Below are positions 17,387 to 26,221 of a stretch of DNA of 64,000 nucleotides, one piece after another (the stretch's first letter is position 1; each line of letters opens with the position of its first letter). The stretch is from assembly GCF_001888185.1 (NCBI RefSeq), contig NZ_CP016364.1, forward strand, positions 2,294,001 through 2,358,000, in the 5' to 3' direction. The notes under the pieces are model-generated. The model searched no databases, had not been told where the DNA came from, and saw only the letters and a program-made list of their open reading frames with translations. The translations under genes and the position numbers were made by a program. Source of the DNA: Phaeobacter porticola (GTDB lineage: Bacteria > Pseudomonadota > Alphaproteobacteria > Rhodobacterales > Rhodobacteraceae).

Positions 17387-18759
17387 TGTTTCTCTCCGTC
17401 TTCGACATGTTCAAAGTGGGCATTGGCCCGTCCTCCTCGCACACCATGGGGCCGATGGTGGCCGCCGCAAAGTTCCTCGATATGATGCGCGCATCACCCT
17501 TCGAATTTCACGGTTTGCGCGCCTCGCTGCATGGCTCGCTCGCCTTTACCGGCGTTGGCCACGCCACTGACCGCGCCACCATTCTGGGCCTCGCAGGCTA
17601 TGTGCCGGAAACCTATGACGACGCCAAAGCGCAGGTCACCCTTGCTGAGATCGAGGCCAGCGGCACTGTCAGCCCCGAGGGGCTGGGCACGCTGACCTTT
17701 GTGCCAAAAACCGATCTGGTATTCGACTACGATCACACGCTGGACGGTCACGCAAATGGCATGATTTTGATGGCAACCGATGCGCAGGGCGACGTCATTC
17801 TGCGGCAGGTCTATTACTCGATCGGTGGTGGTTTTGTCGTGACAGAGGAAGAGCTGGCTGCCGGCAAGGCAACCGACGAAGGCGACCCTGTGCCCTTCCC
17901 ATTCAAATCTGCCAATGAAATGCTCGAAATGGCGAAATCCAGCGGTAAGAACATCGCGCAGATGAAACGCGCCAATGAAATCGCCCGCGGTTGCGAGGTT
18001 AGCCTCTCCAAAGGCACCGCCCGTATCTGGCAGGTGATGAACGACTGTATCAACCGCGGGCTGGAGCGTGACGGCATCCTGCCGGGTGGCCTGAATGTGC
18101 GCCGCCGGGCTAAGGGCATCCACGACGCTCTGCTTGCTGAGCGCGGCATGAACCTGAATGCGCCCCACACCATCAACGACTGGATGAGCGTTTATGCGAT
18201 GGCGGTGAACGAAGAAAACGCTGCCGGTGGTCAGGTGGTAACCGCGCCAACCAATGGCGCTGCCGGCACTCTGCCCGCAGTGATTCGTTACTATCTCGAC
18301 CATGTGCCGGGCGCATCGGAAAGCCACGTCGAGGATTTCCTGCTGACCGCGGCCGCCATCGCGGGTCTTGTGAAATACAACGCGTCAATTTCGGGTGCCG
18401 AGGCTGGTTGTCAGGCTGAAGTTGGATCAGCCGCCGCCATGTCCGCTGCGGGTCTCTGCGCGGTGATGGGCGGCACGCCTGAACAGGTGGAAAACGCCGC
18501 CGAAATCGCGCTGGAGCATCACCTCGGCATGACCTGCGATCCGGTCAAGGGCCTGGTGCAGGTCCCCTGCATCGAGCGCAACGGCCTGGCGGCGATCAAG
18601 GCCGTCTCCGCCGCATCACTGGCCCTGCGCGGCGATGGCCAGCATTTCGTGCCACTGGATGCCTGCATTGAAACCATGCGCCAGACTGGTGCTGATATGC
18701 ACGACAAATACAAAGAAACCTCGCTCGGCGGTCTGGCAGTCAACGTGCCGAACTGCTGA
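17386..18759 (+). CDS. sdaA: L-serine ammonia-lyase (serine dehydratase), single-chain Fe-S type
   Basis: It deaminates L-serine to pyruvate and ammonia using a 4Fe-4S cluster. The 457-residue protein fuses the beta domain (FDMFKVGIGPSSSHTMGPM at the N terminus) and the alpha domain. Cluster cysteines are visible in GAEAGCQAEVGSA, GMTCDPVKG and VQVPCIERN. The start overlaps the GST stop by one base, so the open frame upstream of 17386 is not used. A stem-loop (18778-18808) follows. With the serine-glyoxylate-type aminotransferase elsewhere in the window it suggests active serine/glycine catabolism, which is an inference. Confidence 0.96.
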   Translation: MFLSVFDMFKVGIGPSSSHTMGPMVAAAKFLDMMRASPFEFHGLRASLHGSLAFTGVGHATDRATILGLAGYVPETYDDAKAQVTLAEIEASGTVSPEGLGTLTFVPKTDLVFDYDHTLDGHANGMILMATDAQGDVILRQVYYSIGGGFVVTEEELAAGKATDEGDPVPFPFKSANEMLEMAKSSGKNIAQMKRANEIARGCEVSLSKGTARIWQVMNDCINRGLERDGILPGGLNVRRRAKGIHDALLAERGMNLNAPHTINDWMSVYAMAVNEENAAGGQVVTAPTNGAAGTLPAVIRYYLDHVPGASESHVEDFLLTAAAIAGLVKYNASISGAEAGCQAEVGSAAAMSAAGLCAVMGGTPEQVENAAEIALEHHLGMTCDPVKGLVQVPCIERNGLAAIKAVSAASLALRGDGQHFVPLDACIETMRQTGADMHDKYKETSLGGLAVNVPNC

Positions 18760-18777
18760 GCACACGGCTCTTCTCTC

Positions 18778-18808
18778 TGGCGGGGCGTACGGCACACACG
18801 TCCCGCCA
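18778..18808 (+). terminator. Stem-loop after sdaA
   Basis: TGGCGGGGCGT pairs with ACGTCCCGCCA (one wobble) around a nine-base loop just after the sdaA stop. No T run follows, so it may stabilise the 3' end rather than terminate efficiently. Confidence 0.5.
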
Positions 18809-18864
18809 AATCCCAATCGCAACCCCTGCTTGCATCCCCCTGCCCCCGCGCCTAGCGTGGCGGC

Positions 18865-19827
18865 ATGACACATGACCGCCCCTCTCTTGGTATCCTGCTC
18901 ATGCTTGGATTCTGCATCGTCGCCCCCCTGGGTGATGCCGTGGCCAAGCTGTTGGGCGCACATATTCCCCTCGGACAGATGCTGTTTGTCCGCTTTGCCG
19001 CGCAGGTTCTGCTGCTGGCACCGCTCATCTGGGCCACCGGGCGGCTATGGCGGATGCAGGGACGGGTGCTCTGGCTGACCTTCCTGCGCACATTGCTGCA
19101 TATTGCTGGTATCGGTGCGATGTTCACCGGACTCAAATATCTGCCGCTGGCGGATGCGGTGGCGATTGCCTTTGTCATGCCCTTCATCATGCTGCTGTTG
19201 GGCAAATATGTCCTTAAGGAAGAGGTCGGTCTGGTGCGGCTGTTGGCCTGTATCGTCGGCTTTGGCGGCACGCTTCTGGTCATTCAGCCCAGCTTTGCGG
19301 CCGTCGGCCTGCACGCGCTCTGGCCGCTGATGGTGGCAGTGGTCTTTGCGCTGTTCATGTTGGTCACCCGCCAAATCGCCAAGGACACCGACCCGGTTGG
19401 CCTGCAGGCGGTCTCTGGCACCATGGCCTGTGTGATGCTGGCACCGGTGCTGCTGCTTGGTCAGATCGTCGATATCCCGGCGCTTTCACTGGTGACACCG
19501 ACGCCGGATCAATGGGCGTTGCTTGTTGCGATTGGCAGTCTTGGCACTGCAGCCCATCTGTTGATGACCTGGAGCCTGCGCTACGCCCCCGCCGCCACGC
19601 TGGCCTCAATGCAGTACCTGGAAATCCCGGTGGCCGCGCTTATTGGTTGGTGGATCTTTGCGGATCTGCCAAATGGCATTGCCGCGATTGGCATCGTGAT
19701 CACCATGACGGCTGGCCTGTTTGTGATCCTGCGTGAACGGCAGATCCAATCCCGCAAGGCAGCCCAGGATCGGGCCAGCCTGTTGACCGAAGAGCCGCCT
19801 TTGGCACCGGAACAGGCCCCGGTCTAA
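18865..19827 (+). CDS. DMT-superfamily (EamA) inner-membrane transporter
   Basis: The 320-residue protein has about ten hydrophobic helices in two EamA-type halves. The first includes IVAPLGDAVAKLLGAHIPLG and FLRTLLHIAGIGAMFTGLKYLPLADAVAI; the second includes LMTWSLRYAPAATLASMQYLEIPVAALIGWW. The tail after ILRERQIQ is charged and cytoplasmic. Such proteins export or import metabolites such as amino acids; the substrate cannot be inferred. It follows sdaA after a hairpin and converges on thiN with a 33-bp gap. Confidence 0.9.
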   Translation: MTHDRPSLGILLMLGFCIVAPLGDAVAKLLGAHIPLGQMLFVRFAAQVLLLAPLIWATGRLWRMQGRVLWLTFLRTLLHIAGIGAMFTGLKYLPLADAVAIAFVMPFIMLLLGKYVLKEEVGLVRLLACIVGFGGTLLVIQPSFAAVGLHALWPLMVAVVFALFMLVTRQIAKDTDPVGLQAVSGTMACVMLAPVLLLGQIVDIPALSLVTPTPDQWALLVAIGSLGTAAHLLMTWSLRYAPAATLASMQYLEIPVAALIGWWIFADLPNGIAAIGIVITMTAGLFVILRERQIQSRKAAQDRASLLTEEPPLAPEQAPV

Positions 19828-19860
19828 CGCTTCCGGTCTAACAGCCGCGTCGGCTCAGCG

Positions 19861-20520
19861 TTACGCCATCAAGGCCGCAACAACCATCCCCAACCGCGCG
19901 CGCGGCAGAAGAACCAGCATCCCCGGCCCGTCAGCGCGCAGCCGCACCGGCCCTGTCGCACGGTTTGACGTCCCGATCCGCGCCATCGGATCCAGATGCA
20001 GGCCTTTAATGGGCCATTCCAACCCCTCTGACCAGCCGGTCACGGGCTGCATCGGAAACAGCGACACCAGCTCGCCCGCGTCCAGCGACAGTCCAACCTC
20101 GCCGCGCAGATGAAACACTACCTCTTGTGGCCCTAGCAGCACACAGGGGCTGGGATGGGGTTGAACCAAAGTGTTGAACGCGGCCAGCTGATGATCCAGC
20201 CGCCCACCCAAAAAGCCAACGCCCAACACCACCGGCGCCGCTATCATCCGCAGCGCCTTGTCAAAATCCGTGGTCGTTTGTTCGGTCACGTGATGCAACA
20301 CATTGGGCGGCAATTCGGCCTGCACATCCGGCGCCAGACTGTCCAGATCCCCAATGACCGCAACTGGGCTATGCCCGCCCTCCAGCGCCACCCGCGCGCC
20401 ACCATCCGCCGCCACCAATGTGGGCGCCAATGCCAGCGACATCTCCAGATCGCCGGGATCAATCGCCCCTGCGCCAACCAATGTCACCGGCTTAAGTCGT
20501 TCAACAATCAGTTCTTTCAT
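19861..20520 (-). CDS. thiN: Thiamine diphosphokinase
   Basis: It transfers pyrophosphate from ATP to thiamine, giving the cofactor directly in a salvage reaction. The 219-residue protein shows the family blocks AADGGARVALEGG, AVIGDLDSLAPDV and the FLGGRLDHQLAAF motif. The C-terminal part (GLEWPIKGL then GTSNRATGPVRL) matches the thiamine-binding beta domain. The ATG at 20520 is chosen because the sequence then starts at the normal Rossmann-like strand; a GTG 15 codons upstream is possible. It diverges from the large acidic protein at 20660. Confidence 0.93.
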   Translation of the reverse strand: MKELIVERLKPVTLVGAGAIDPGDLEMSLALAPTLVAADGGARVALEGGHSPVAVIGDLDSLAPDVQAELPPNVLHHVTEQTTTDFDKALRMIAAPVVLGVGFLGGRLDHQLAAFNTLVQPHPSPCVLLGPQEVVFHLRGEVGLSLDAGELVSLFPMQPVTGWSEGLEWPIKGLHLDPMARIGTSNRATGPVRLRADGPGMLVLLPRARLGMVVAALMA

Positions 20521-20659
20521 GCCAAGATTACTCGCAGAAAAGGAAACAGACCACAATCTGAACACAAAATGATACGATCAATGGCACGGATTCGGGCGGA
20601 ATTTGACCCCCTACGCCATCAGTGTGCATGGCAATGACTTTGGCGAGGACACCTATCCG

Positions 20660-22948
20660 ATGGTACAAAATAACAAGGTTCTGACGGTCTCATACGGGAC
20701 TTTTTCCTGCACATTGGAAGGGTTCGACGATTCATTTGGCACGATGAAGGCGATTGCAGAGTATTTCCGTGATCTGGCTTCGGATGACCGGTATTTCGGG
20801 GCCGAACCACCGCAGCCCGACGCAGAGATGCTGGCCCGCATCGCCCAGCGCGAAGTCGCCCGCCAAGTCGAGGCCCGCACTAGCGCCGATGGTATCCACC
20901 TGCGGGCGGCCACCTTGTCAGCGCCAGATTCGACGCCAGAGACCGTGCAGCCACGGCAACCAACCCCCGGCACACCGGAGCGCCACCGCGCAACAGGCGC
21001 GTTGTCCTCGCCCGAAGCCGCCGCCCCGGTGTCCGCCGCAGAACCGACAGAAACTGTGGCACCTGCCGCCGAACCCGCGCAGTCCCCCGCCCCCAAACCG
21101 CTGGCCCAGGTTGCACTGCAGCCGATCCGCCAGTCCGCCCCCGCCGCGATCAAAGCTCCCAAACATTTTGTGGTGCCAGCACCGGGCACGGCACCCGACA
21201 CCACCGAAACAACGACCCAGCCGATTGCCAAGCCGACAGAAACCACCCCCCCTGTTGCGGAGGTGGCAGCGCAGCGCGACGAGAAATCCGCAACAGCCGA
21301 GAGCATCGCCGCCAAGCTGCGCCGGATCCGCGCTGTTGTGGCTCAAACCCCAACCGATGAATTCAACGAAGATCAGCATGCCGAACAGGTGCGCGAAGAC
21401 GCCGTAAAAGAGATCACCAACGCATTGTCTGCGGATCACGACGCGGTCGGGGTCGATCAGCAGGATCTTGACGAAGATCAGCGCGACAGTGATGAGGCGA
21501 TTGCCGATGCATTGAACCGCCTCGACCTTGGCGGCAGTGCACCCGCCCCGGTTCCAAATGTTCCCGAAGGAGCTGTGGAGTTCTTTGCCGACAGTGCCGC
21601 GCCAAAGACCAAGGAAGACGCCCTCGACGACCAGCCTGATCAGGACGAAACAGCGGACCGGCTCACCGAGGTCGCCGCGGACGACGACAGTTCGCAACTC
21701 GCCCCCCAATCCGACGACGCACAATCTGATGATCCGGTACAGGACACCGCCGCAGCCCTACCAAAAGACGAGGATCCACAACCGCGCAAGCGTGGTCGGG
21801 TGCTGCGTGTCAAACGCCGCGAGTTTGATGCCGCCATGGCCAAAGGCAACCTGGAAGAAGTGAGTGACACTGCCCAGGGCGCGACAAAGGCCAGCACCAC
21901 CGAAGAGGCAACTCCCCAGCAAGACGTCACAAAAGACAGCCCCCTCACCGAGACTGCTCCGCGTCAGCCCGCGGTCAAAAGCAGCCTGTCCCCCGATGAC
22001 GAGGCAGAACTGCTGGCAGAGCTGGCCGCCGTCGAGGCCGATTTGCTCGGCACCGATCATTATGACGAGATGGCCGACGATTTCGACGATGACGACGACC
22101 TGCAGCTTGACGCCGAAACCGCGCCGGCAGCTGCCGCTCTCCACGCACCAGTCCAGACGCCCGCGCCGGCTTCCCAGGCCACCAAACCAATCAGCACCCC
22201 AGCCGAGGCTGCGGCCTCTGTCGCGCCGCAAGCCCGCGACAAACGCGGGGCCACCAGCACCGCAGACAGTGATATCGCCCGGTTGATGGCTGCCACCGAC
22301 GAACGTTTGGATGATCCGGAAAATACCACCTCTCGCGAAACCTACAGCCAATTGCGCGCCGTCATGGCCGCAGCCTCGGCGGAACGTTCGGCCGGTGGCG
22401 CCTTGGAAAACAACGACGACGCACAGGTCTACCGCGATGATCTGGCCAGCGTCGTGCGCCCGCGCCGCCCCGAAGCCCGTGCGGCGTCGGCAGAAGGCGC
22501 GGATCAGCGCCCTGCCAAACCCGCTAGCCGCCCGGCGCCTCTGAAACTGGTGCAGGAACAGCGCATTGACGACGCCGATACCGGGTCCGCAACCCCGGTT
22601 CGCCCGCGCCGGGTCTCTGCCGCCATATTGGCCGAGGACACCCCCCGCGACGCCGACGGCGAGGGTGGTTTCACCGCCTATGTCGAAAAGACAGGGGCCG
22701 TCGAACTGTCGGAATTATTGGAAGCCGCCGCCGCATATATGAGTTTTGTGGAACGCCGCGATCATTTCTCGCGCCCGCAACTGATGAACAAGGTGCGCGG
22801 TGTCGACGGGGCCGAGTTCAACCGCGAAGACGGGCTGCGCAGCTTTGGCCAGCTGCTGCGCGAAGGCAAGATCGAGCGCGCCGACAACGGCCGCTTTACC
22901 GCCTCAGGTCAGATTGGTTTTCAGCCCGGCAATCGCGCCGCAGGCTAA
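20660..22948 (+). CDS. Large acidic low-complexity protein with conserved ends
   Basis: The 762-residue protein has three parts. Residues 1-75 form a compact, apparently folded N-terminal domain (VLTVSYGTFSCTLEGFDDSFGTMKAIAEYF). Residues about 80-665 are Pro/Ala/Thr/Asp/Glu-rich and look disordered, with scattered short conserved-looking patches (SIAAKLRRIRAVVAQ, RVLRVKRREFDAAMA, DSDIARLMAATDERL). The last 95 residues form a second folded domain (ELSELLEAAAAYMSFVERRDHFSRPQLMNKV, LRSFGQLLREGKIERADNGRF). No signal peptide or membrane helix is seen. I believe similar proteins occur across Rhodobacteraceae, but I know no function. The start at 20660 has AGGA upstream; the frame extends to 20603. 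A strong terminator follows. Confidence 0.8.
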   Translation: MVQNNKVLTVSYGTFSCTLEGFDDSFGTMKAIAEYFRDLASDDRYFGAEPPQPDAEMLARIAQREVARQVEARTSADGIHLRAATLSAPDSTPETVQPRQPTPGTPERHRATGALSSPEAAAPVSAAEPTETVAPAAEPAQSPAPKPLAQVALQPIRQSAPAAIKAPKHFVVPAPGTAPDTTETTTQPIAKPTETTPPVAEVAAQRDEKSATAESIAAKLRRIRAVVAQTPTDEFNEDQHAEQVREDAVKEITNALSADHDAVGVDQQDLDEDQRDSDEAIADALNRLDLGGSAPAPVPNVPEGAVEFFADSAAPKTKEDALDDQPDQDETADRLTEVAADDDSSQLAPQSDDAQSDDPVQDTAAALPKDEDPQPRKRGRVLRVKRREFDAAMAKGNLEEVSDTAQGATKASTTEEATPQQDVTKDSPLTETAPRQPAVKSSLSPDDEAELLAELAAVEADLLGTDHYDEMADDFDDDDDLQLDAETAPAAAALHAPVQTPAPASQATKPISTPAEAAASVAPQARDKRGATSTADSDIARLMAATDERLDDPENTTSRETYSQLRAVMAAASAERSAGGALENNDDAQVYRDDLASVVRPRRPEARAASAEGADQRPAKPASRPAPLKLVQEQRIDDADTGSATPVRPRRVSAAILAEDTPRDADGEGGFTAYVEKTGAVELSELLEAAAAYMSFVERRDHFSRPQLMNKVRGVDGAEFNREDGLRSFGQLLREGKIERADNGRFTASGQIGFQPGNRAAG

Positions 22949-22960
22949 GCTCAATCAAAA

Positions 22961-23001
22961 TCGACAAAAAAAGGCGGCCCGGCGAGGCCGCCTTTTTTGT
23001 C
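22961..23001 (+). terminator. Intrinsic terminator
   Basis: AAAAAAAGGCGGCC and GGCCGCCTTTTTT form a stem around CGGCGA and end in a T run, 13-50 bases after the stop of the large acidic protein. It reads well on both strands and can also end the purA/DUF2842 transcript. Confidence 0.9.
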
Positions 23002-23019
23002 ATGTGCAGACCAGACCGG

Positions 23020-23088
23020 TCGTCACCTTTCCAGAAATACTCCGGGGTGAATTGACCGCCAGGTCAAGAGGGGCAGCGCCCCTCCTTC
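23020..23088. repeat. Roseobacter-type intergenic repeat with GC palindrome
   Basis: The segment carries TTTCCAGAAATACTCCGGGG, then an inverted repeat (TTGACCGCCAGGTCAA, 23052-23067) and the palindrome GAGGGGCAGCGCCCCTC (23068-23084). On the opposite strand it reads as a GGGGCGCTGCCCC block followed by CCCCGGAGTATTTCTGGAAA, which I associate with a dispersed intergenic repeat of Rhodobacteraceae. That family assignment is from memory. Confidence 0.5.
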
Positions 23089-23089
23089 C

Positions 23090-23335
23090 TTAGCCCTGAT
23101 CCTGATCCGGGTCGTTCGGATCCGCCTTGCCGACACCGCGAAAGACAAATTTGAACGGCAGCACCCAAAGCACCCCCAGAACAATATAGACCAGCAGCTC
23201 CACCAGCAGTGACGGGCGATCCAGCCAGCTGATGACTGTCACCGCCGCAACAATGTACAGCGGCATCCCAATCAGCAGGATCACCAGCGCCCAGCGCCGC
23301 CGGGCTTTGTAGCTCAGGCCACCTTCGTCAGACAT
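23090..23335 (-). CDS. DUF2842 small membrane protein
   Basis: The 81-residue protein has two membrane helices (ALVILLIGMPLYIVAAVTVISWL and LLVELLVYIVLGVLWVLPF) separated by a short DRPS loop, and a charged C terminus with DPNDPDQDQG. This is the DUF2842 pattern, small alphaproteobacterial membrane proteins of unknown role. Its ATG shares one base with the purA stop, so it is translationally coupled to purA. Confidence 0.85.
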   Translation of the reverse strand: MSDEGGLSYKARRRWALVILLIGMPLYIVAAVTVISWLDRPSLLVELLVYIVLGVLWVLPFKFVFRGVGKADPNDPDQDQG

Positions 23336-24648
23336 CAGTCGGCAAAGGGATCGGTCACCAGAATGGTGTCGTCCCGCTCCGGGCTGGTGGACAAAAGCGC
23401 AACCGGGCAGTCGATCAGCTCTTCCACCCGTTTGACATATTTGATCGCATTGGCCGGCAGATCATTCCAGCTGCGCGCGCCTTCGGTGCTCTCGCTCCAG
23501 CCCGGCATCTCTTCATAGATGGGGGTGCAGCGCGACTGCTGGTCAGCCGCAGTGGGCAGATAGTCCAGACGGGTGCCATCCAGCTCATAGCCGACACAGA
23601 TCTTCAGCGTTTCAAACCCATCCAACACGTCTAGCTTGGTCAGCGAGATACCTGTAATGCCAGAGGTCGCACAGGTCTGGCGCACAAGGCAGGCATCAAA
23701 CCAGCCACAGCGCCGCTGACGGCCGGTGGTGGTGCCAAATTCATGGCCCCGCGTGCCCAGACGCTCGCCATCAACATCCGGGGTGCCATCCGCATTCAGC
23801 AGCTCGGTCGGGAACGGGCCTTCACCGACGCGGGTGGTATAGGCCTTCACGATGCCCAGCACATAGTCAATGGAGCCGGGACCAATACCAACACCCGTGG
23901 CCGCCTGACCGGCAATCACGTTAGAGGAGGTCACAAACGGATAGGTGCCGAAATCAATATCCAAGAGCGCGCCCTGCGCGCCTTCGAACAGGATCCGCTT
24001 ACCGGCTTTGCGTTTCTCATTCAGCACTTTCCACACCGGCGCGGCAAATGGCAGAATCTCGGTGGCAATGCCTTTCAGCTGTTCAATCAGCCCATCACGG
24101 TCCACGGCTTCGATGCCCAGACCTTTGCGCAGCGGATCATGGTGCTGCAGCGCACGATCAACACGGGCGATAAGCGTCGCCTCGTCGGCCAGATCCGCGA
24201 CGCGGATCGCGCGGCGGCCGACTTTGTCCTCATAGGCCGGGCCGATGCCGCGACCGGTGGTGCCGATCTTGGTGCCCTTAGAGGCCGCTTCTTCGCGGGC
24301 GCGGTCCAGCTCGCCGTGCAGCGGCAGGATCAGCGGTGTGTTTTCTGCAATCATCAGCGTTGCAGGCGAGATATCAACGCCCTGCGCCTGAACGGTCGCG
24401 ATCTCTTTCATCAGGTGCCAAGGGTCCAGAACCACGCCATTGCCAATGACCGAAAGCTTGCCACCGCGCACCACACCCGAAGGCAGCGCATGCAGTTTGT
24501 AGACCTTGCTGTCAATCACCAGCGTATGACCGGCGTTATGGCCACCTTGGAAACGTGCAATGATATCAGCGCGTTCGCTGAGCCAATCCACAATCTTGCC
24601 TTTACCTTCGTCACCCCATTGGGCGCCGACTACCACGACATTGGCCAT
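23335..24648 (-). CDS. purA: Adenylosuccinate synthetase
   Basis: PurA condenses IMP with aspartate using GTP, the first committed step to AMP. At 437 residues it has normal length. It starts [23 protein letters not shown] with the GTP-binding loop. It continues with [12 protein letters not shown] (catalytic His), [39 protein letters not shown] and the C-terminal [10 protein letters not shown]. The ATG at 24648 gives the canonical N terminus; the frame extends a further 110 codons upstream with no similarity. The DUF2842 gene overlaps its stop. Confidence 0.97.
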   Translation of the reverse strand: MANVVVVGAQWGDEGKGKIVDWLSERADIIARFQGGHNAGHTLVIDSKVYKLHALPSGVVRGGKLSVIGNGVVLDPWHLMKEIATVQAQGVDISPATLMIAENTPLILPLHGELDRAREEAASKGTKIGTTGRGIGPAYEDKVGRRAIRVADLADEATLIARVDRALQHHDPLRKGLGIEAVDRDGLIEQLKGIATEILPFAAPVWKVLNEKRKAGKRILFEGAQGALLDIDFGTYPFVTSSNVIAGQAATGVGIGPGSIDYVLGIVKAYTTRVGEGPFPTELLNADGTPDVDGERLGTRGHEFGTTTGRQRRCGWFDACLVRQTCATSGITGISLTKLDVLDGFETLKICVGYELDGTRLDYLPTAADQQSRCTPIYEEMPGWSESTEGARSWNDLPANAIKYVKRVEELIDCPVALLSTSPERDDTILVTDPFAD

Positions 24649-25163
24649 CTCAGGTCCTCTGTATGCTGGTTGAAACCGACGCTCCGTATAACGAGACCGC
24701 GCAGACAGGGGAACCGGTTTTTCGCCGCAGGGGCGGGAATCCACGGCAAAGACCCACACTATTCGTCGAAAATGAGCGATCCAGCCCGCCACTCCACGCC
24801 GCCTCGCTTGGCTGTCCTGCACCACTGGCCAGCGCAGAGCCGTTGCGGCCCCTCCGCACGCCGTCTTCACCCGTTCCGGCCCAGGATATGGCAGTCTGGC
24901 AGCTGATCGATCATCCCCGCGCGCCGGGTTACTTAAGCCTTTCGCGCCCAAGACCACAGGAGACCGGCCCCGATCCAACCGGGGGCGCGTCAGGATATCC
25001 TGCCTGCGCAGGCCCCTTTGGCCTGTCCACCTCCCCGGCGGCGCCGCCCCCTTGTCTTAGGCTCCCGCATTGCAGTCGTAAAAAAGGATAAAACGAGCCA
25101 AGCCAGATCTAAAACAGACAGATTTATGAGACAAAAACCATGCGCCTCACCGCGTCTCTGCGC
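24649..25163. other. Intergenic region with a palindrome cluster
   Basis: This 515-bp stretch between the nitrile hydratase operon and purA (both minus strand) shows no convincing gene. It should hold the purA promoter. It also has four inverted repeats within 60 bp at 24991-25048: CAGGATATCCTG, GCCTGCGCAGGC, CAGGCC/GGCCTG and GGCGGCGCCGCC. These may end the nitrile hydratase message or be a dispersed GC-palindromic element. Confidence 0.55.
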
Positions 25164-25508
25164 CTAGCCGTCGTCGTGCAAATGCACCGGGGCGCCATGG
25201 GGCGTGGACAAATAGGCCGCCTCCCAGCGCGCACGCATGGCCTCGGCATCGGCAGGCGCAACCCGCCCGGTGTCCGCCAGAAACATCTCCAGCGTTTCCA
25301 GCCAGGCGGCAAAGTAATCCGCGCCGCCGTTCAGATCCTTCGCCAACCCGTGACGGCGCAGGGTTGTTGAAAACCGCCCCACCCAGTCGCCCCAGGAAAA
25401 CGCCCCGTTTTCATTCAGATGCACCGTCAGCGCAAAGACCTGCGCGTGCCAGGGCTGATCAAAGGCCGGTTCCGGGCGCTTTGCCGTCGGTGTGTCGAAT
25501 GCGCTCAT
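25164..25508 (-). CDS. Nitrile hydratase accessory/activator protein
   Basis: The 114-residue protein resembles the N-terminal part of the nitrile hydratase beta subunit (PWHAQVFALTVHLNENGAFSWGDWVGRF, then ADYFAAWLETLEMFLADTGRV). That is the pattern of the accessory chaperone that helps insert and swap cobalt in Co-type enzymes. Its ATG overlaps the beta-subunit stop by four bases (ATGA), placing it last in an alpha-beta-accessory operon, the usual order for cobalt-type clusters. Confidence 0.9.
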   Translation of the reverse strand: MSAFDTPTAKRPEPAFDQPWHAQVFALTVHLNENGAFSWGDWVGRFSTTLRRHGLAKDLNGGADYFAAWLETLEMFLADTGRVAPADAEAMRARWEAAYLSTPHGAPVHLHDDG

Positions 25509-26221
25509 ACCGGCTCCAGATAGCTTTGCCAGAGATCAAGCACCACCTCATCGCGCGGATGCTCCGGCGCGCTCCACAGCTCCATTGCCGGGAAAACCAC
25601 CGCATAAAGCGGCTCGGGTGCCTCCCCCAACCCATGCGCGGCACTGTCCGGCAGAACATGACTGCCATGCAGCCGCAGGATTTGCCCCTTGGCCCCCACC
25701 GCATAAGTTGGCAGCCGGGTGTGCCCCCCTGCCACCAGCCGGTTGCCACCGGGGCGACGACAGCGCACCGCATCACCGGGGGCAAAGTTGGGCATGATTG
25801 TGCTGGGTCGATCCGCCGGACCACCTCTGGCCAGCGCTGCGGCGACCTCCTGTGCTTGCAGCGCGCGGGCCGCGAGCGGGTGCGGGGCCGCCACCTCTGC
25901 GCCCGTGCCTTCTTTTTGACGGCCACCCCCTGCCTCAGCCGCAACCAGATCCGCGCGGCTCAGCACCCCCTTTTCCACCAACAGCGTCACCAGACCCGCC
26001 AGCCATTTCTCGTAGTAGGAAAATCGCGTGTAATCCAATGGCGCCAAGCGCTCGCGGGCATGACGCGAGGTGTCGATATTCCACTGTCCCAACGCGCCGC
26101 TGGTGAGCGTTATCGCCAGCGCACGCGCATGCCAATCTTCGGCAAAAACCGGGGCATCCTGCGGTTCAGGCTTCACCGGCCCATCGCCGAATCGTCCCCC
26201 CATGTCATGGAGCCGGCTCAT
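25505..26221 (-). CDS. nthB: Nitrile hydratase beta subunit
   Basis: The 238-residue subunit pairs with the alpha subunit and shapes the active site. It starts with the family hallmark [16 protein letters not shown], followed by [25 protein letters not shown] and [22 protein letters not shown]. The C-terminal SH3-like domain has [32 protein letters not shown] and ending [13 protein letters not shown]. The ATG at 26221 overlaps the alpha-subunit stop by four bases; the frame upstream is not used. Confidence 0.95.
   Translation of the reverse strand: MSRLHDMGGRFGDGPVKPEPQDAPVFAEDWHARALAITLTSGALGQWNIDTSRHARERLAPLDYTRFSYYEKWLAGLVTLLVEKGVLSRADLVAAEAGGGRQKEGTGAEVAAPHPLAARALQAQEVAAALARGGPADRPSTIMPNFAPGDAVRCRRPGGNRLVAGGHTRLPTYAVGAKGQILRLHGSHVLPDSAAHGLGEAPEPLYAVVFPAMELWSAPEHPRDEVVLDLWQSYLEPV

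Noticed and set aside
23052-23067. FNR/Crp-type site TTGACCGCCAGGTCAA
   Set aside because: The spacer is six bases rather than four and the motif lies inside a repeat element between gene ends, not in a promoter.
24663-25091. 142-codon plus-strand frame upstream of purA
   Set aside because: Pro/Arg/Gly-rich, no ribosome site, contains the palindrome cluster; typical of non-coding GC-rich DNA.
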